Of a DNA stretch of 64,000 nucleotides, positions 29,441 to 39,700 are shown one piece after another; the stretch's first letter is position 1; each line of letters starts with the position of its first letter. The stretch comes from Microcaldota archaeon (GTDB lineage: Archaea > Micrarchaeota > Micrarchaeia > Micrarchaeales > Micrarchaeaceae). The notes under the pieces are model-generated. The model did not search any database and was not told where the DNA came from. It worked only from the letters and a program-made list of their open reading frames with translations. The DNA is taken from positions 21,713 to 85,712 of the forward strand of contig DAHVQB010000009.1 of the NCBI GenBank assembly GCA_027317945.1, written 5' to 3'. The translations under genes and the position numbers were made by a program.

Positions 29441-30915
29441 TTGGCAACCAAAGGCGCCACCCCAAGCAGAAGCCCAACTATGACTATGAGCGATAACGCC
29501 GTAACTATCCTTCCGTTCTTTATGTTGGCCTTGTATATCCTCCAGCCGTCAAAGCCCGGTATCGGGAGGTAATTCACAACTGCGACAAGGAAGTTCAGCA
29601 TGAATAGGAATGCCATTGTTGCATAGAGATTGAAACCCAGCTGGTCAAGAAACCCGCTCTTTGGCGCTATCTGCTTGTATATTACGCTTATCCCAACAAT
29701 CCATTTGGAGCTGTTTGATCCGTACTGCACTTCCTTTAGCGTGTAATTGCCTTTGTCAGTGCCCAATACTACTGTAGCGTTGGGCCTTTCACTTGCTATG
29801 GCGAAATCCTCAAATGCGGTTATGTTGGTTACGTTATGCCCATTCCATGAGATTATCCTGCTGCCCGGCTGGACCCCGCTTATCGCAGCCGGATAGCCAT
29901 TCAGTGTATTGTTTATGTAGACTCCGGGCGTAGAAACGAGCGGGAGCAGGTACATCAGGGAAAGCATGAAAGGGATAAAGAATATGACGGCAAATATGAA
30001 GTTCGCAGAAACCCCGGCTGCGAATATCTTGCTCTGCTTGAGGCTGTCCAATTTGTTTACCTTTTTCTCATCTGGCTCCACGTATGCGCCCATCGGTATG
30101 ACCCCGAAGAGCAGCATGCCTATCGATTTTATCTTAATGCCATATACGCGTGAAAGCACGCCATGGGAGAATTCGTGCACTACCAATAGGAAAGCCAAGG
30201 CGATTATGCCAGGTATCAGCGGTATGTCTATGCCTGGGAGCAAGGGAGCCACGCTTGGAACCTGCTGTGTAACGTGGGATATCTGGGGCGCGCCCTGCGC
30301 CACGCTCAGCATGAAAGCGGCTATCCCGGATCCTATGTATACTGCATTTGACAGTATGGCTATTATGACGTATCCTGAGAAGCCCAGCACAGCACTTACT
30401 GCGGTCTCTATTATCTCCGCTCCCATAACTGCCGGCGTACCTTGCGCTGCGGAAGCAGAACTTACGACGTTTTGGAGTTGTGGCAGCTGTATCAACTGCA
30501 GGGCAGGCAGCATGTTTGGCAGCAGCACCGCAACGAAAACTATTATGCTGAATATGCCGAACAGGTATATCCTTTTGTCCAGGCGCCCCTTGAGCAGTGG
30601 GTATGTCAAGAGCCCGAAGCCCAGCACCAGGCCCCACATCGCCATCGCGTTCCAGAATCGCCTATGCCTCCTGGACAGGCGATCTATGAACTTTATCCCG
30701 CTGCGTCCGCCTATCATGTACGCTCCGAACGCCCCGTTTAGCGACTTTATGCGTGTTATCGCTATGCCTATGGCAACCATAGATATTATTGCAAGGCCGA
30801 ACTGGTACAATGCGGTCAACTGGGCCGATATGTAGCTTATGTAAACCATGGCTATGCCCAAGACGATGAGCGTGGCCACGCCAACATCTCCGTATACGCC
30901 ATAGCCCTTCTTCAC
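29431..30915 (-). CDS. Site-2 protease family (M50) membrane metalloprotease with PDZ domain
   Basis: HEFSH motif, PDZ-like ISGVQPGSRIISWNGHNV, NYLPIPGFDGWRI. Confidence 0.88.
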   Translation of the reverse strand: MKKGYGVYGDVGVATLIVLGIAMVYISYISAQLTALYQFGLAIISMVAIGIAITRIKSLNGAFGAYMIGGRSGIKFIDRLSRRHRRFWNAMAMWGLVLGFGLLTYPLLKGRLDKRIYLFGIFSIIVFVAVLLPNMLPALQLIQLPQLQNVVSSASAAQGTPAVMGAEIIETAVSAVLGFSGYVIIAILSNAVYIGSGIAAFMLSVAQGAPQISHVTQQVPSVAPLLPGIDIPLIPGIIALAFLLVVHEFSHGVLSRVYGIKIKSIGMLLFGVIPMGAYVEPDEKKVNKLDSLKQSKIFAAGVSANFIFAVIFFIPFMLSLMYLLPLVSTPGVYINNTLNGYPAAISGVQPGSRIISWNGHNVTNITAFEDFAIASERPNATVVLGTDKGNYTLKEVQYGSNSSKWIVGISVIYKQIAPKSGFLDQLGFNLYATMAFLFMLNFLVAVVNYLPIPGFDGWRIYKANIKNGRIVTALSLIVIVGLLLGVAPLVANYL

Positions 30916-31049
30916 GCTACCTTTCGAGGCCGTAGAGCACCACCGTTAAGTCATTGCCGGAAAACTATATAACACTTAGCGGGTCATGGCGTAAATCATG
31001 GAAAGGTATTTGTTGTTATACCGCGAATTTACTATTGTTTGGTGAGGGA

Positions 31050-31502
31050 ATGGAGGACTGCGAGATGTGCGGCAAGCAGATGACCGACGTTTTCATAATA
31101 GCGGTGGATCCTGCGCAACTTCGTGTATGCAAAAAATGCGCTAAGGGCGCAAAGGTGATAGGCAGGGATAGTACCATGCCGATCAGCTCACGGCCAGCGC
31201 CCCAACAGTCACGAGGTAACGCAGAAGAGGACATGGAGCTCATAGAAAATTACGGCGCTGCGATCCGCAATGCGAGGGAGGCGATGAAGCTTCCGCTGAA
31301 AGTGCTGGCCGAGATGCTTAACGAAAAGGAGACGCTACTACTCAGGGTGGAGGAGGAGAAGACGAAGCCGCCGATTCAACTCACGAAAAAGCTGGAGAGA
31401 GCGCTCAACATACGGCTGGCTGCACCTAGCAAGCCTGAGGACTCGTATCATGGCAAGAGGGGAGACAAGGCTACGCTGGGCGACTTCATCGTCAAGCGCT
31501 AG
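31050..31502 (+). CDS. MBF1-like transcription factor (zinc ribbon + HTH)
   Basis: CEMCGKQ...CKKCAKG then HTH IRNAREAMKLPLKVLAEMLNEKETLLLRVEEEKTKPP; start at 31050 favoured over 30954. Confidence 0.88.
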   Translation: MEDCEMCGKQMTDVFIIAVDPAQLRVCKKCAKGAKVIGRDSTMPISSRPAPQQSRGNAEEDMELIENYGAAIRNAREAMKLPLKVLAEMLNEKETLLLRVEEEKTKPPIQLTKKLERALNIRLAAPSKPEDSYHGKRGDKATLGDFIVKR

Positions 31503-31511
31503 GTTTTTCTG

Positions 31512-32564
31512 ATGTCTGTTGATTTGAGCAAGCTCATCTCGAAGAGGAAGATAAGCCTCACAGAACTTAACAACAAGACCATAGCGATAGATGCGTACAA
31601 CGCCATATACCAGTTCCTTTCAATAATAAGGCAGCAGGATGGCACCCCGCTCACCGATCCACATGGCAACCTCACCAGCCACCTTTCCGGGCTGTTCTAC
31701 AGGACTTCCGAGCTTTTCGAATATGGGATAACCCCTATATACGTTTTCGACGGCATACCTTCTATGCTTAAGCAGAAGACCATAATGGCGAGGATGCAGA
31801 GGCGAAAGGCCGCATATGCTGCCTGGCAGGAAGCGAAGGACGCGGGGGAGGTCGAAGCCGCGAGGGTGCATGCCCAGGCGAGCACAAGGATAGACAAGAA
31901 CGTGGTCGAGAGCTCGAAGCGCCTTCTTGGACTGATGGGTGTGCAGTGCGTAAACGCGCCAAGCGAAGGCGAAGCGCAGGCCAGCTACATGTGCAGCAAG
32001 GGACTCATATACGCGGCTGCCAGCCAGGATTACGACACGATGCTTTTCGGCTCGCCCAAGGTCGTCAGGAACCTGTCGATAAGCGGGAGGAGGAAGCTCC
32101 CAAGGAAGAACATATACGTGACAGTGGAGCCGGAGCTTGTCAGCCTTGAAGACACCCTGAGCAATCTCGGCGTCAGCAGGGAGCAGCTGATATGGATCGG
32201 CATAATGCTTGGCACGGATTTCAACGAGGGCATAAAGGGGGTGGGCCCGAAGACCGCGCTCAAGTTCGCCAAGCTGTCGAGTTCGATCTCTGATGTAAAG
32301 CGTATCGTTAAGGAAAAGTTCAATGCAGAGTTCGAGCTGGACATAAGCGAGGTAGTTTCACTATTCGAGAAGCCAGAGGTGGTGGATGTCGGGGAAGACT
32401 TTGTGCGCGACGCTGCGAAGCTGCAACCGGACAAAGAAGGCATATTGAGGTTCATGTGCGACGAACATGACTTCTCTAATGAACGCATAGAGAAGATAGT
32501 TAACAGGACAATGGAGACCAGGACAAAGGCGCATCAGCCGAGCATTGACAACTGGTTTAAGTAG
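31512..32564 (+). CDS. fen: Flap endonuclease 1
   Basis: Catalytic motifs IDAYNAIYQF, VFDG, EGEAQASYM, ASQDYDTMLFG; C-term PIP-like QPSIDNWFK. Confidence 0.96.
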   Translation: MSVDLSKLISKRKISLTELNNKTIAIDAYNAIYQFLSIIRQQDGTPLTDPHGNLTSHLSGLFYRTSELFEYGITPIYVFDGIPSMLKQKTIMARMQRRKAAYAAWQEAKDAGEVEAARVHAQASTRIDKNVVESSKRLLGLMGVQCVNAPSEGEAQASYMCSKGLIYAAASQDYDTMLFGSPKVVRNLSISGRRKLPRKNIYVTVEPELVSLEDTLSNLGVSREQLIWIGIMLGTDFNEGIKGVGPKTALKFAKLSSSISDVKRIVKEKFNAEFELDISEVVSLFEKPEVVDVGEDFVRDAAKLQPDKEGILRFMCDEHDFSNERIEKIVNRTMETRTKAHQPSIDNWFK

Positions 32565-32567
32565 CAT

Positions 32568-32622
32568 TTAACAAAGTGAGCTGGAAATCCAACACCATTC
32601 ACGGGTGGGAGGATGTCACAAA
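32568..32622 (+). repeat. Copy 2 of hairpin repeat, overlapping start of Hsp20 gene
   Basis: TTAACAAAGTGAGCTGGAAATCCAACACCATTCACGGGTGGGAGGATGTCACAAA; few substitutions relative to 17031 copy. Confidence 0.75.
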
Positions 32623-33182
32623 AGTATAAATCCTTTAAACCAGATATTAAGGATTACGGTGATGAAGTGCCAAAAGGTAGGAAAAAGAAAGGTGCAAATG
32701 ACGAACAGCCAGAGAGCTACACCGAACTTAATGCTTTCATGGCGAAATTCATAAAGGACGTCACCAAGAGCATAGAGGATATGGGAGGGTCAAAGCAGCC
32801 GATGATATACGGGTTCAACATAAGGATTGACCAGAATGGCGTACCTATGATGGACAGGTTCGGCAACATCAACAGGCAGACTATGACTTCCATACCGCGC
32901 AAGGCGGCGGAGCGCGAACCTCTGGTGGACATAATGGAAGTGGGCGGCGGCATAACTGTAATAGTGGAGCTTCCTGGCGTCTCGAAGGAGCAGATAAAGC
33001 TCGAATCTTCGGAATCAAGGCTAAAGATAGATGCCAAAAGCATAAATAGGAGCTATCATAAAGAGATACTGCTACCTAAAGGCGTAAATCCTGAAACTGC
33101 AAAGGCCAAATACAATAACGGCGTTCTGGAAGTATCGTTCGAGAAGGGCAGCGGCGAGGCAAACGCGATAATGATAAGCTAA
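32613..33182 (+). CDS. Hsp20/alpha-crystallin family small heat-shock protein
   Basis: Alpha-crystallin domain: LVDIMEVGGGITVIVELPGVSKEQIKLESSESRLKIDA...YHKEILLPKGVNPETAKAKYNNGVLEVSFEK. Confidence 0.88.
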   Translation: MSQKYKSFKPDIKDYGDEVPKGRKKKGANDEQPESYTELNAFMAKFIKDVTKSIEDMGGSKQPMIYGFNIRIDQNGVPMMDRFGNINRQTMTSIPRKAAEREPLVDIMEVGGGITVIVELPGVSKEQIKLESSESRLKIDAKSINRSYHKEILLPKGVNPETAKAKYNNGVLEVSFEKGSGEANAIMIS

Positions 33183-33200
33183 TGTTCGATTAGTGATATT

Positions 33201-33314
33201 ATGCAGAGAACCGTATCAAAATCAAAAAAGAAGATAGGCCACAAGTATAGAATGCAGAAACTGAAGAGGTTGCGCAAAGCGCATCGCAAGAAGTTCAAGT
33301 CCTCTGCACGCTGA
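33201..33314 (+). CDS. Very basic 37-aa protein, L41e-like composition
   Basis: MQRTVSKSKKKIGHKYRMQKLKRLRKAHRKKFKSSAR; occupies intergenic space after Hsp20. Confidence 0.35.
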   Translation: MQRTVSKSKKKIGHKYRMQKLKRLRKAHRKKFKSSAR

Positions 33315-33328
33315 ATACGCAAAACAAA

Positions 33329-33964
33329 TCAGCTTATGTCTACATACATCTTGTCATTGAATTCATAGGCAGTTGAATCGTCGTCTATAGCAACATAACC
33401 CTTCAGTTCTTCAAAATTGGCAAATTCAGCAGCGCCCTTATTGAATTCAAAGGCGCGCAGCTTGCCTGCAAGTTCGTAATATACGAGTATCCTCTGGACT
33501 CCGTCCTTCACTACTGCAAGCACTTTTGCAGACGGGTTCCCAAGGCTTATCAAAACGCTGCATAGCAGTATGTTCTTGTCCATCACATCCCCTACCATGA
33601 AAGTAAGCACCTCCTCTACGCTAAGCCAGAACTGCAGCGGCAGTACTATGTTCTCAACATTATCCTTAACGAATGAGAACACCTTCATGCTCGCCTCACC
33701 GAAGTCCCTGTCGTATTCATACTGGGGGAAAGAGTGCATTATCTCCTCGGCCAGCCTTGCAACCAGCCTGTCCTTCGGCGTTATTAGGATTGGCAGTTCC
33801 GCTACCGAGATGCTCTCCTTGTCCTCTATGTAATCGGTGTACCTGGATATAATCGCAAGGTATACCCGGCTAAGTTTTTCCAGCCTCTCGTAATCCTTCT
33901 GGATGTCCTGCTCACGCGGTTTTCCGGCTCCTTCGTCTTCAGGCATATATAAATATAGAAGCAA
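33329..33964 (-). CDS. Hypothetical protein
   Basis: Intact 211-aa ORF; no family recognised. Confidence 0.6.
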   Translation of the reverse strand: MLLYLYMPEDEGAGKPREQDIQKDYERLEKLSRVYLAIISRYTDYIEDKESISVAELPILITPKDRLVARLAEEIMHSFPQYEYDRDFGEASMKVFSFVKDNVENIVLPLQFWLSVEEVLTFMVGDVMDKNILLCSVLISLGNPSAKVLAVVKDGVQRILVYYELAGKLRAFEFNKGAAEFANFEELKGYVAIDDDSTAYEFNDKMYVDIS

Positions 33965-34013
33965 AGTGATAAAATATCGACTAAGATACTAACGGTCGGT
34001 CGGGCTGGGCAGC

Positions 34014-35750
34014 ATGAGCAACAAGATATTGGCTGACATATTCGATGAGATAGCAGACCTAATCAGCGTCGATGAGACACCTGACTCAAGGTTCGAGGTC
34101 AGGGCGTACAAGAAGGCCGCTTTGGCTATAGGGGCGCTGCAGGAGCCGATAGAGCAGATGTACGCCGCTGGCGGCCATGATGCACTAATGACGATTCCCG
34201 GCGTTGGCAAGGGCCTGGCTGATAAGATAGAGGAATACGTAAATACAGGCAAGATATCTAGGCTCGAAAAGCTCAAGCTCAAATATCCAATACAGATGGC
34301 AGATCTGACTTCGGTGCAGGGGCTTGGCCCTAAAACTGCAGTCGCGCTGTACAGGGCCCTTGGCGTAAGGAACATAGAGGACCTTAAGAAGGCCGTGCAA
34401 TCCCATAAAGTAAGGGATCTGCCTGGATTCGGGGCCAAACGCGAGGAACTGCTTGAGGCTGGGCTACAAATGAGGGAGTCAAGCAAAGGAAGGCTGCTCC
34501 TGGGCGACGCCGTGCCAGAGGCAGAAGGGATAGTAAGCGCGCTGTCAAAAAGCGGACTTGTGGACAAAGTGCTTATAGCGGGCTCCGCAAGGCGCATGAG
34601 GGATACCGTAGGCGACATAGACATATTGGCTACGTCAAACGCTCCATCCAAGGTGATGGACTTCTTCGCCAAGCTGCCTGCAGTAGAGCGCATAATAGTG
34701 AGCGGCCCAACAAAGACCACCGTCTGGCTTAAGGTGGGGTTGAGCTGCGACCTCAGGGTGATAGAGCCGGATAGCTTCGGGGCTGCCCTGCAATACTTCA
34801 CTGGAAGCAAAGACCACAATGTGCAGGTCAGGCAGATAGCGGTGAAGAAGGGATACAAGCTCAATGAATACGGCCTATTCGATAAGAAAGACAAGCTCGT
34901 ATCAAGCAAGGACGAGGCGGACATATACGAAGCGCTTGGCATGCAATTGGTCCCTCCAGAAATGCGGGAAGCGAGGGGCGAAGTGAAGCTTGCGTTGGAG
35001 CACAAGATACCTACTATTGTAGAGTTAGATGACATATTTGGCGATATGCACACGCATACGAAGGAGACCGATGGCACCAACACCATGGAGGAAATGGCTA
35101 CCGCAGCCATAAAAGCACATCTCCAATACATTGCGGTTACAAATCACACGAAGAGCCTCAAAGTGGCGCACGGAATGAACGACAAGCAGTTCATCAGCTT
35201 CTTCAAGAAAGTTGACGAGATGAATGAGAAATTGGATGGCAAGCTCAGGATATTCAAAGGCGGTGAGGTGGACATACTGAAGGATGGTTCATTGGACCTG
35301 CAGCCTTCTACCATAAGGCAGATGGACTGCGTGATAGGTTCTGTGCACTCGCTTTTTAAGATGCCGGAGACTGAGATGACCAAGCGCATAACAACGGCTT
35401 TGGGCACGGGCCTTGTAACAATTCTGGGCCATCCTACCGGCAGAGAGGTAAACGGCAGGGAGCCGTATCAGCTGAATCTCGATAAAGTTGCAGAATCCGC
35501 AGAGGACAATGGTGTTGCGCTGGAGATCGATGCATTTCCTGGCAGGCTCGACCTGAATGACACCAACATAATGTCCGCTTCAAAATACAAGGTGAAATTC
35601 TCGGTAGATTCTGATTCGCACAGCACAATGCATTTCGGGTTCCTTAAGTATGGCGTTGGCATGGCAAGGAGAGGGTGGCTGACTAAGGATAGGGTATTCA
35701 ATTCGGTAGATGCAAGGCGTATGGAAAAAATGCTCGCCTCACGCAAATAA
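34014..35750 (+). CDS. polX: Family X DNA polymerase with C-terminal PHP domain
   Basis: HhH PGVGKGLADKIEEY, GSARRMRDTVGDIDILAT, PHP GDMHTHTKETDGTNTMEEM, DSDSHST. Confidence 0.93.
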   Translation: MSNKILADIFDEIADLISVDETPDSRFEVRAYKKAALAIGALQEPIEQMYAAGGHDALMTIPGVGKGLADKIEEYVNTGKISRLEKLKLKYPIQMADLTSVQGLGPKTAVALYRALGVRNIEDLKKAVQSHKVRDLPGFGAKREELLEAGLQMRESSKGRLLLGDAVPEAEGIVSALSKSGLVDKVLIAGSARRMRDTVGDIDILATSNAPSKVMDFFAKLPAVERIIVSGPTKTTVWLKVGLSCDLRVIEPDSFGAALQYFTGSKDHNVQVRQIAVKKGYKLNEYGLFDKKDKLVSSKDEADIYEALGMQLVPPEMREARGEVKLALEHKIPTIVELDDIFGDMHTHTKETDGTNTMEEMATAAIKAHLQYIAVTNHTKSLKVAHGMNDKQFISFFKKVDEMNEKLDGKLRIFKGGEVDILKDGSLDLQPSTIRQMDCVIGSVHSLFKMPETEMTKRITTALGTGLVTILGHPTGREVNGREPYQLNLDKVAESAEDNGVALEIDAFPGRLDLNDTNIMSASKYKVKFSVDSDSHSTMHFGFLKYGVGMARRGWLTKDRVFNSVDARRMEKMLASRK

Positions 35751-35786
35751 AAGGCAAGCATAATTTATTAGAAGGGCTGCCGAGCA

Positions 35787-36659
35787 TTACCTGCTGTTCT
35801 TGCTCAGCTTCTTTTCGTGCTCATGCTTCTCGCCGGTGTTCCTAACGAACGTCTTTATCTGGGCCGTATCCTCAGTTTTTTCCTCTTTTTTCAGCTTCTC
35901 GGCAACGAACGCCCTAATCGAATCGAAATTCCTGTTGTAAAGCACTTTGGAATCATTCTCGCTAACTACCAGATTGGTCTGGCCGTTTTTGCTCACGGCT
36001 TCCATTCTTATAGGTGCACCAACTTGGAATATGTAAGCCTTACCTGCCATCGTCCTTTCTGGAAGTTTCTTGTTTATATAAATGTTCTCCAGCATAATGC
36101 CGATCGCCATCGCATCTTCCAGGGTCCTGTCAGAGCGTTTTGGTGCATGCGCCTTTATCAATTCCTTGAGCGCGTCTTTTTCATTGCTAGGCACACCGAT
36201 TGCACATCCAACATCATCGAAGTTTTTGCCTTTTGCCGAATATATCTCTACATTGTCGGAATCAAGCATTATCATGAGCGGTTCGATTTTTCCATTCGTC
36301 CTATTTACGGCGCATAACATGCCTGCCTTATAATATGCCCATGCATAGCCATAGCTGTCGTTTATATGCTGCACCATAGAAACAAGGTCGTCCCTAAGTG
36401 TCTTTATGTCACCCTCTTCAAGATTTGCTGCATTGTCAATGACCATCCTTGCGGCCATGCCTGCAACATCTATTGAGGTGCCTGCCATTGATACAACAAC
36501 ATTGCCATCTTTAGAGACGAAGCTCTTTCTTACCTGTTTAGTGTAAACCTCGCTTTCGAATTCATCTACGTTGCTGTATTTTGCAGGATAGTAATTGCAC
36601 ATACTGTCTGATACGGATAGTATGCCATCTTTATACGGTATCAATGCTATTAGCGTCAT
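35787..36659 (-). CDS. Proteasome beta-subunit-like/Ntn-hydrolase-fold protein with C-terminal extension
   Basis: Starting at 36659: M|TLIALIPYKDGILSVSD...YTKQVRKSFVSKDGNVVVSMAGTSIDVAGMA, with proteasome-like Thr1/Asp17/Lys arrangement. Confidence 0.55.
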   Translation of the reverse strand: MTLIALIPYKDGILSVSDSMCNYYPAKYSNVDEFESEVYTKQVRKSFVSKDGNVVVSMAGTSIDVAGMAARMVIDNAANLEEGDIKTLRDDLVSMVQHINDSYGYAWAYYKAGMLCAVNRTNGKIEPLMIMLDSDNVEIYSAKGKNFDDVGCAIGVPSNEKDALKELIKAHAPKRSDRTLEDAMAIGIMLENIYINKKLPERTMAGKAYIFQVGAPIRMEAVSKNGQTNLVVSENDSKVLYNRNFDSIRAFVAEKLKKEEKTEDTAQIKTFVRNTGEKHEHEKKLSKNSR

Positions 36660-36756
36660 ATGCAATACCCATAAGCTATCAAATTCAACATATTTAATCC
36701 TTATTAGAAGTGCAGAAAGCCGTGTAAATGCTGCATCTGAAGCATATGGCCGTAGT

Positions 36757-39700
36757 TCACATGAACTTTGATAGGTTGAACTGCTTTGTGCCAAACTCGC
36801 CAACGCTGCCAAGCCCGCCAAAAATTTGTTCTATCTCGTCTTTCAGCAAAGCAAGCCTCTGCTTTATATACGGCTCGACATCATACCTGTCTCCCAAGTT
36901 TATTGCCATTCCGAGGTACTTCTCTATGCCGCCCTTGTTTATCGTCAATAATAACTTCCCTTTGCACTTCGTGCACTTTCCTATGAGAGGCACCCTCCTG
37001 TACTTCGCATTGCATGATACGCATCTGAATGTCTGTTTTGAGTAGGAATGAAGGTTGCCCATCAAATCCGGTATGAAGTGGCTCAATATAAGCCTTCTGG
37101 CAGTGTCAGTTTTGTTCACGCATGCAAGCTTGTCTGCCAGCTTGAACTGCATGTCTACTTTCTCGTGCATTGTCTTCAGTTTAGTGTACGTGCTTTTTTT
37201 GGGTGCATCACCCAGAACAGTCGGGCTGCTTGCATGGGTGAACCCTACGTCATAAAAGATGTTCTCCTTGTTGAGCCTATCGGAAACTAGCTCTATGGAA
37301 ACTTCTCCCGGCGAGGCGTAACTCATCGTCTTCTTGTAAAATTCAAGGCCATATTTTCGTACAACTTCCATGCTGTGCACTTCATCGTCGACTTCCTCGG
37401 GCGCAACATGTACAGTAAGTATCAATGGTGCATCCATAGTGCCGCCAACTGTTGTCGGGAGATACCTCCTAGAGAAGTTTATCAGCATATCCAGAAGCAG
37501 CATAACCGTATCCTCATCACCGTCGCAGTTTCTTCTCCTGGCACATATAACGTAAGGATGTGCCAACCCGATGTTCGCATCGGTGAAGCCTATTATCCTG
37601 CCCAAGACCCCTGCAGAAGTGTGCGGGGATAGCGAAACCACAAAATGCCCTACAAGGCCATCTATGGAATCAACGCCGTAAAATGGCTTCATTTTGTAAT
37701 AGCGGATCAAGAGCGCGTCGATGAACTTTGCGACATTGAGCATGTAGGCCGCGCCGCCCCTATTGATTATGGTGTCCTGGTGCTTGAGTTCGACGAGTTG
37801 GTCGTCTCGTTCAAGCGGCTTGCCATAGCAATCCGTGGTATACCCAAGTTCCCGCAACTTCTCCACGCTCGTTCCGATCTCTATAGGGTAAAAATGCGTT
37901 ATCGGCGCGTCAGTGGCATCGAATCTTGCTGTGCCGTCTTTGAATATATAGACGCCAAACATCCCTCTGAGTATGCCTTTCTCAAGCGCCTCAGGGAGCT
38001 TGTCTAGGCTGGAAAGCCCTTTCACCCCCTTGAATGTCTTCGGCAGGCTTTGCACCCCCAAATTACTTAGCGCCCTTTCAATGCTTGCCACCAAGTCTAC
38101 CTTCTTTGGTTCGTGGCCGGATGTCTTGCCGCCGCAACTTTCGCATATCTCCGCCCAACCCTTCCTGTTGCATGTCTTGCAAATCCTCTCGATCCTTGCC
38201 CTGCAGTTGTGCGTGGGGCAGAAGACCAACTCGGTCGCTTCGCCGCCTACTTGGCACACGTATCGCGGCATGTCCGCCTCTATCTTGGGCACTCCGAAGC
38301 GCTTTCTGTCCTCAACGTATGCCTTGTAAATGCTGCGCTCCTTGCCACCGAACTCGCCTACAGGGAATAGTATGTGCGGCGCGGGTTTCATCAGCCTTTC
38401 CCTGGCCTTTTCCGGCCTGCCTATCCTGCCACCCACCCTTGTTGACCTTCTCCTGATGCTGAACGGAGAAACTTTGTTTATGGCTTCGATGGTATCCAAT
38501 GCAGAGTTGTAACCTTCCAATGCCTTGTCACTTCCTATAAAATCCCCATTTGCGTCCAACAGTCCCAATGTCATCACGAGGCTCCTGGCGCAATCACCCT
38601 TTACCAATATGCTTTGTCCGTTGTCAAAATGAGGTATGCAAAGGCGCTCTATAGGCGCCCTTATCTTTTCAATACCACCTTCCATTGGTCCGAGCTCCAG
38701 CGATTCTAGCGAAGCTACATTCTTAACCTTCGAAGCGCTTTTTGCAGCTTCTTTCGCTATGGCGCCCAATTCCCCAATGCTTACGTCCTGATATTCGTAA
38801 GTGAAAAGCGGGTGCATTGGTATGCCATAAGATTTAGACAGCTCCAACGCCTGCCCGAAAGTATTGACCTCTGGCATATCCCCTTTATAACCTGCTGCAA
38901 GCAGTTCTTCGAACCAGTATTCCTCTACGTAACTTGTGGGTTGCAGCGGCGTGTTGGTTTTCTTGAAGTCACCATACGTGACCAGTATGTCGCCCACTGC
39001 CAATATCTTAGCTATGTCATCCTTTATCTCGATTGCCTTGGCTGCCGTGTTTACCCTGAATGCCTCGCCAGAAACGAGCTTGACGAACGGGCCTTCTATA
39101 GAATCAACGGGCATGCCGATGCAGCCCTTCCCGGGCTTCTCTACTTTTAGCTGTGTGCCGGAAGCTATGAACCCTTCTAGCAACAGCATGGTGGCCGGGC
39201 TGAATCCCTTTGCGGCTATCCCTGTCAGCCTTGACCTTCCATACCTGAGCCTGAAGCTGCCAGGATAATCAGGATATGCAAGCACCGGTCTTCCGGCTAC
39301 GAGCTCCTGTAAGAATACTGCTTCCTTCTTTGATTCCACCCTATCGATGGTAGAAGGCATCTTGTCCACTTTTATCAGGTTATTCAACCATGTCCAGTTC
39401 AAGTCCACTGCCTTCGTGTACTTCAGTACGCTCTTCGCCTTTTGGGCTATTCCCTCGCAAAGCACCAGGCCGACACCTCCGCGTATCTTATTAGTTATCA
39501 TTTGGGGCTTCCCATTAGCGTCCAAGCGCTTCACATTCCTGTGTATGCCTATTTCCATGTCTTCTGTCGGAACCCCGTCCACGCATACCGGGCAGTTTTG
39601 CAGTATTACGCGTATATCATCCTCGCTTGGAAGGTATTGCAGCCTGGCTACCCTAGAATGGTAAAGCATTATCTCTTCAAGATAGCGTTCTATCTCCGTC

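Noticed and set aside
29966-30835. 289-aa plus-strand ORF
   Set aside because: Antisense to the M50 membrane protease, whose motifs are clear; composition typical of a shadow ORF
31512-33182. Complete IS element between fen and hsp20
   Set aside because: Only the ~55-bp repeat is present; both flanking genes are intact and no transposase remnant is visible
33989-35131. 380-aa minus-strand ORF
   Set aside because: Fully antisense to polX; Ser/Leu-rich translation typical of the reverse frame of a real gene; no recognisable motif
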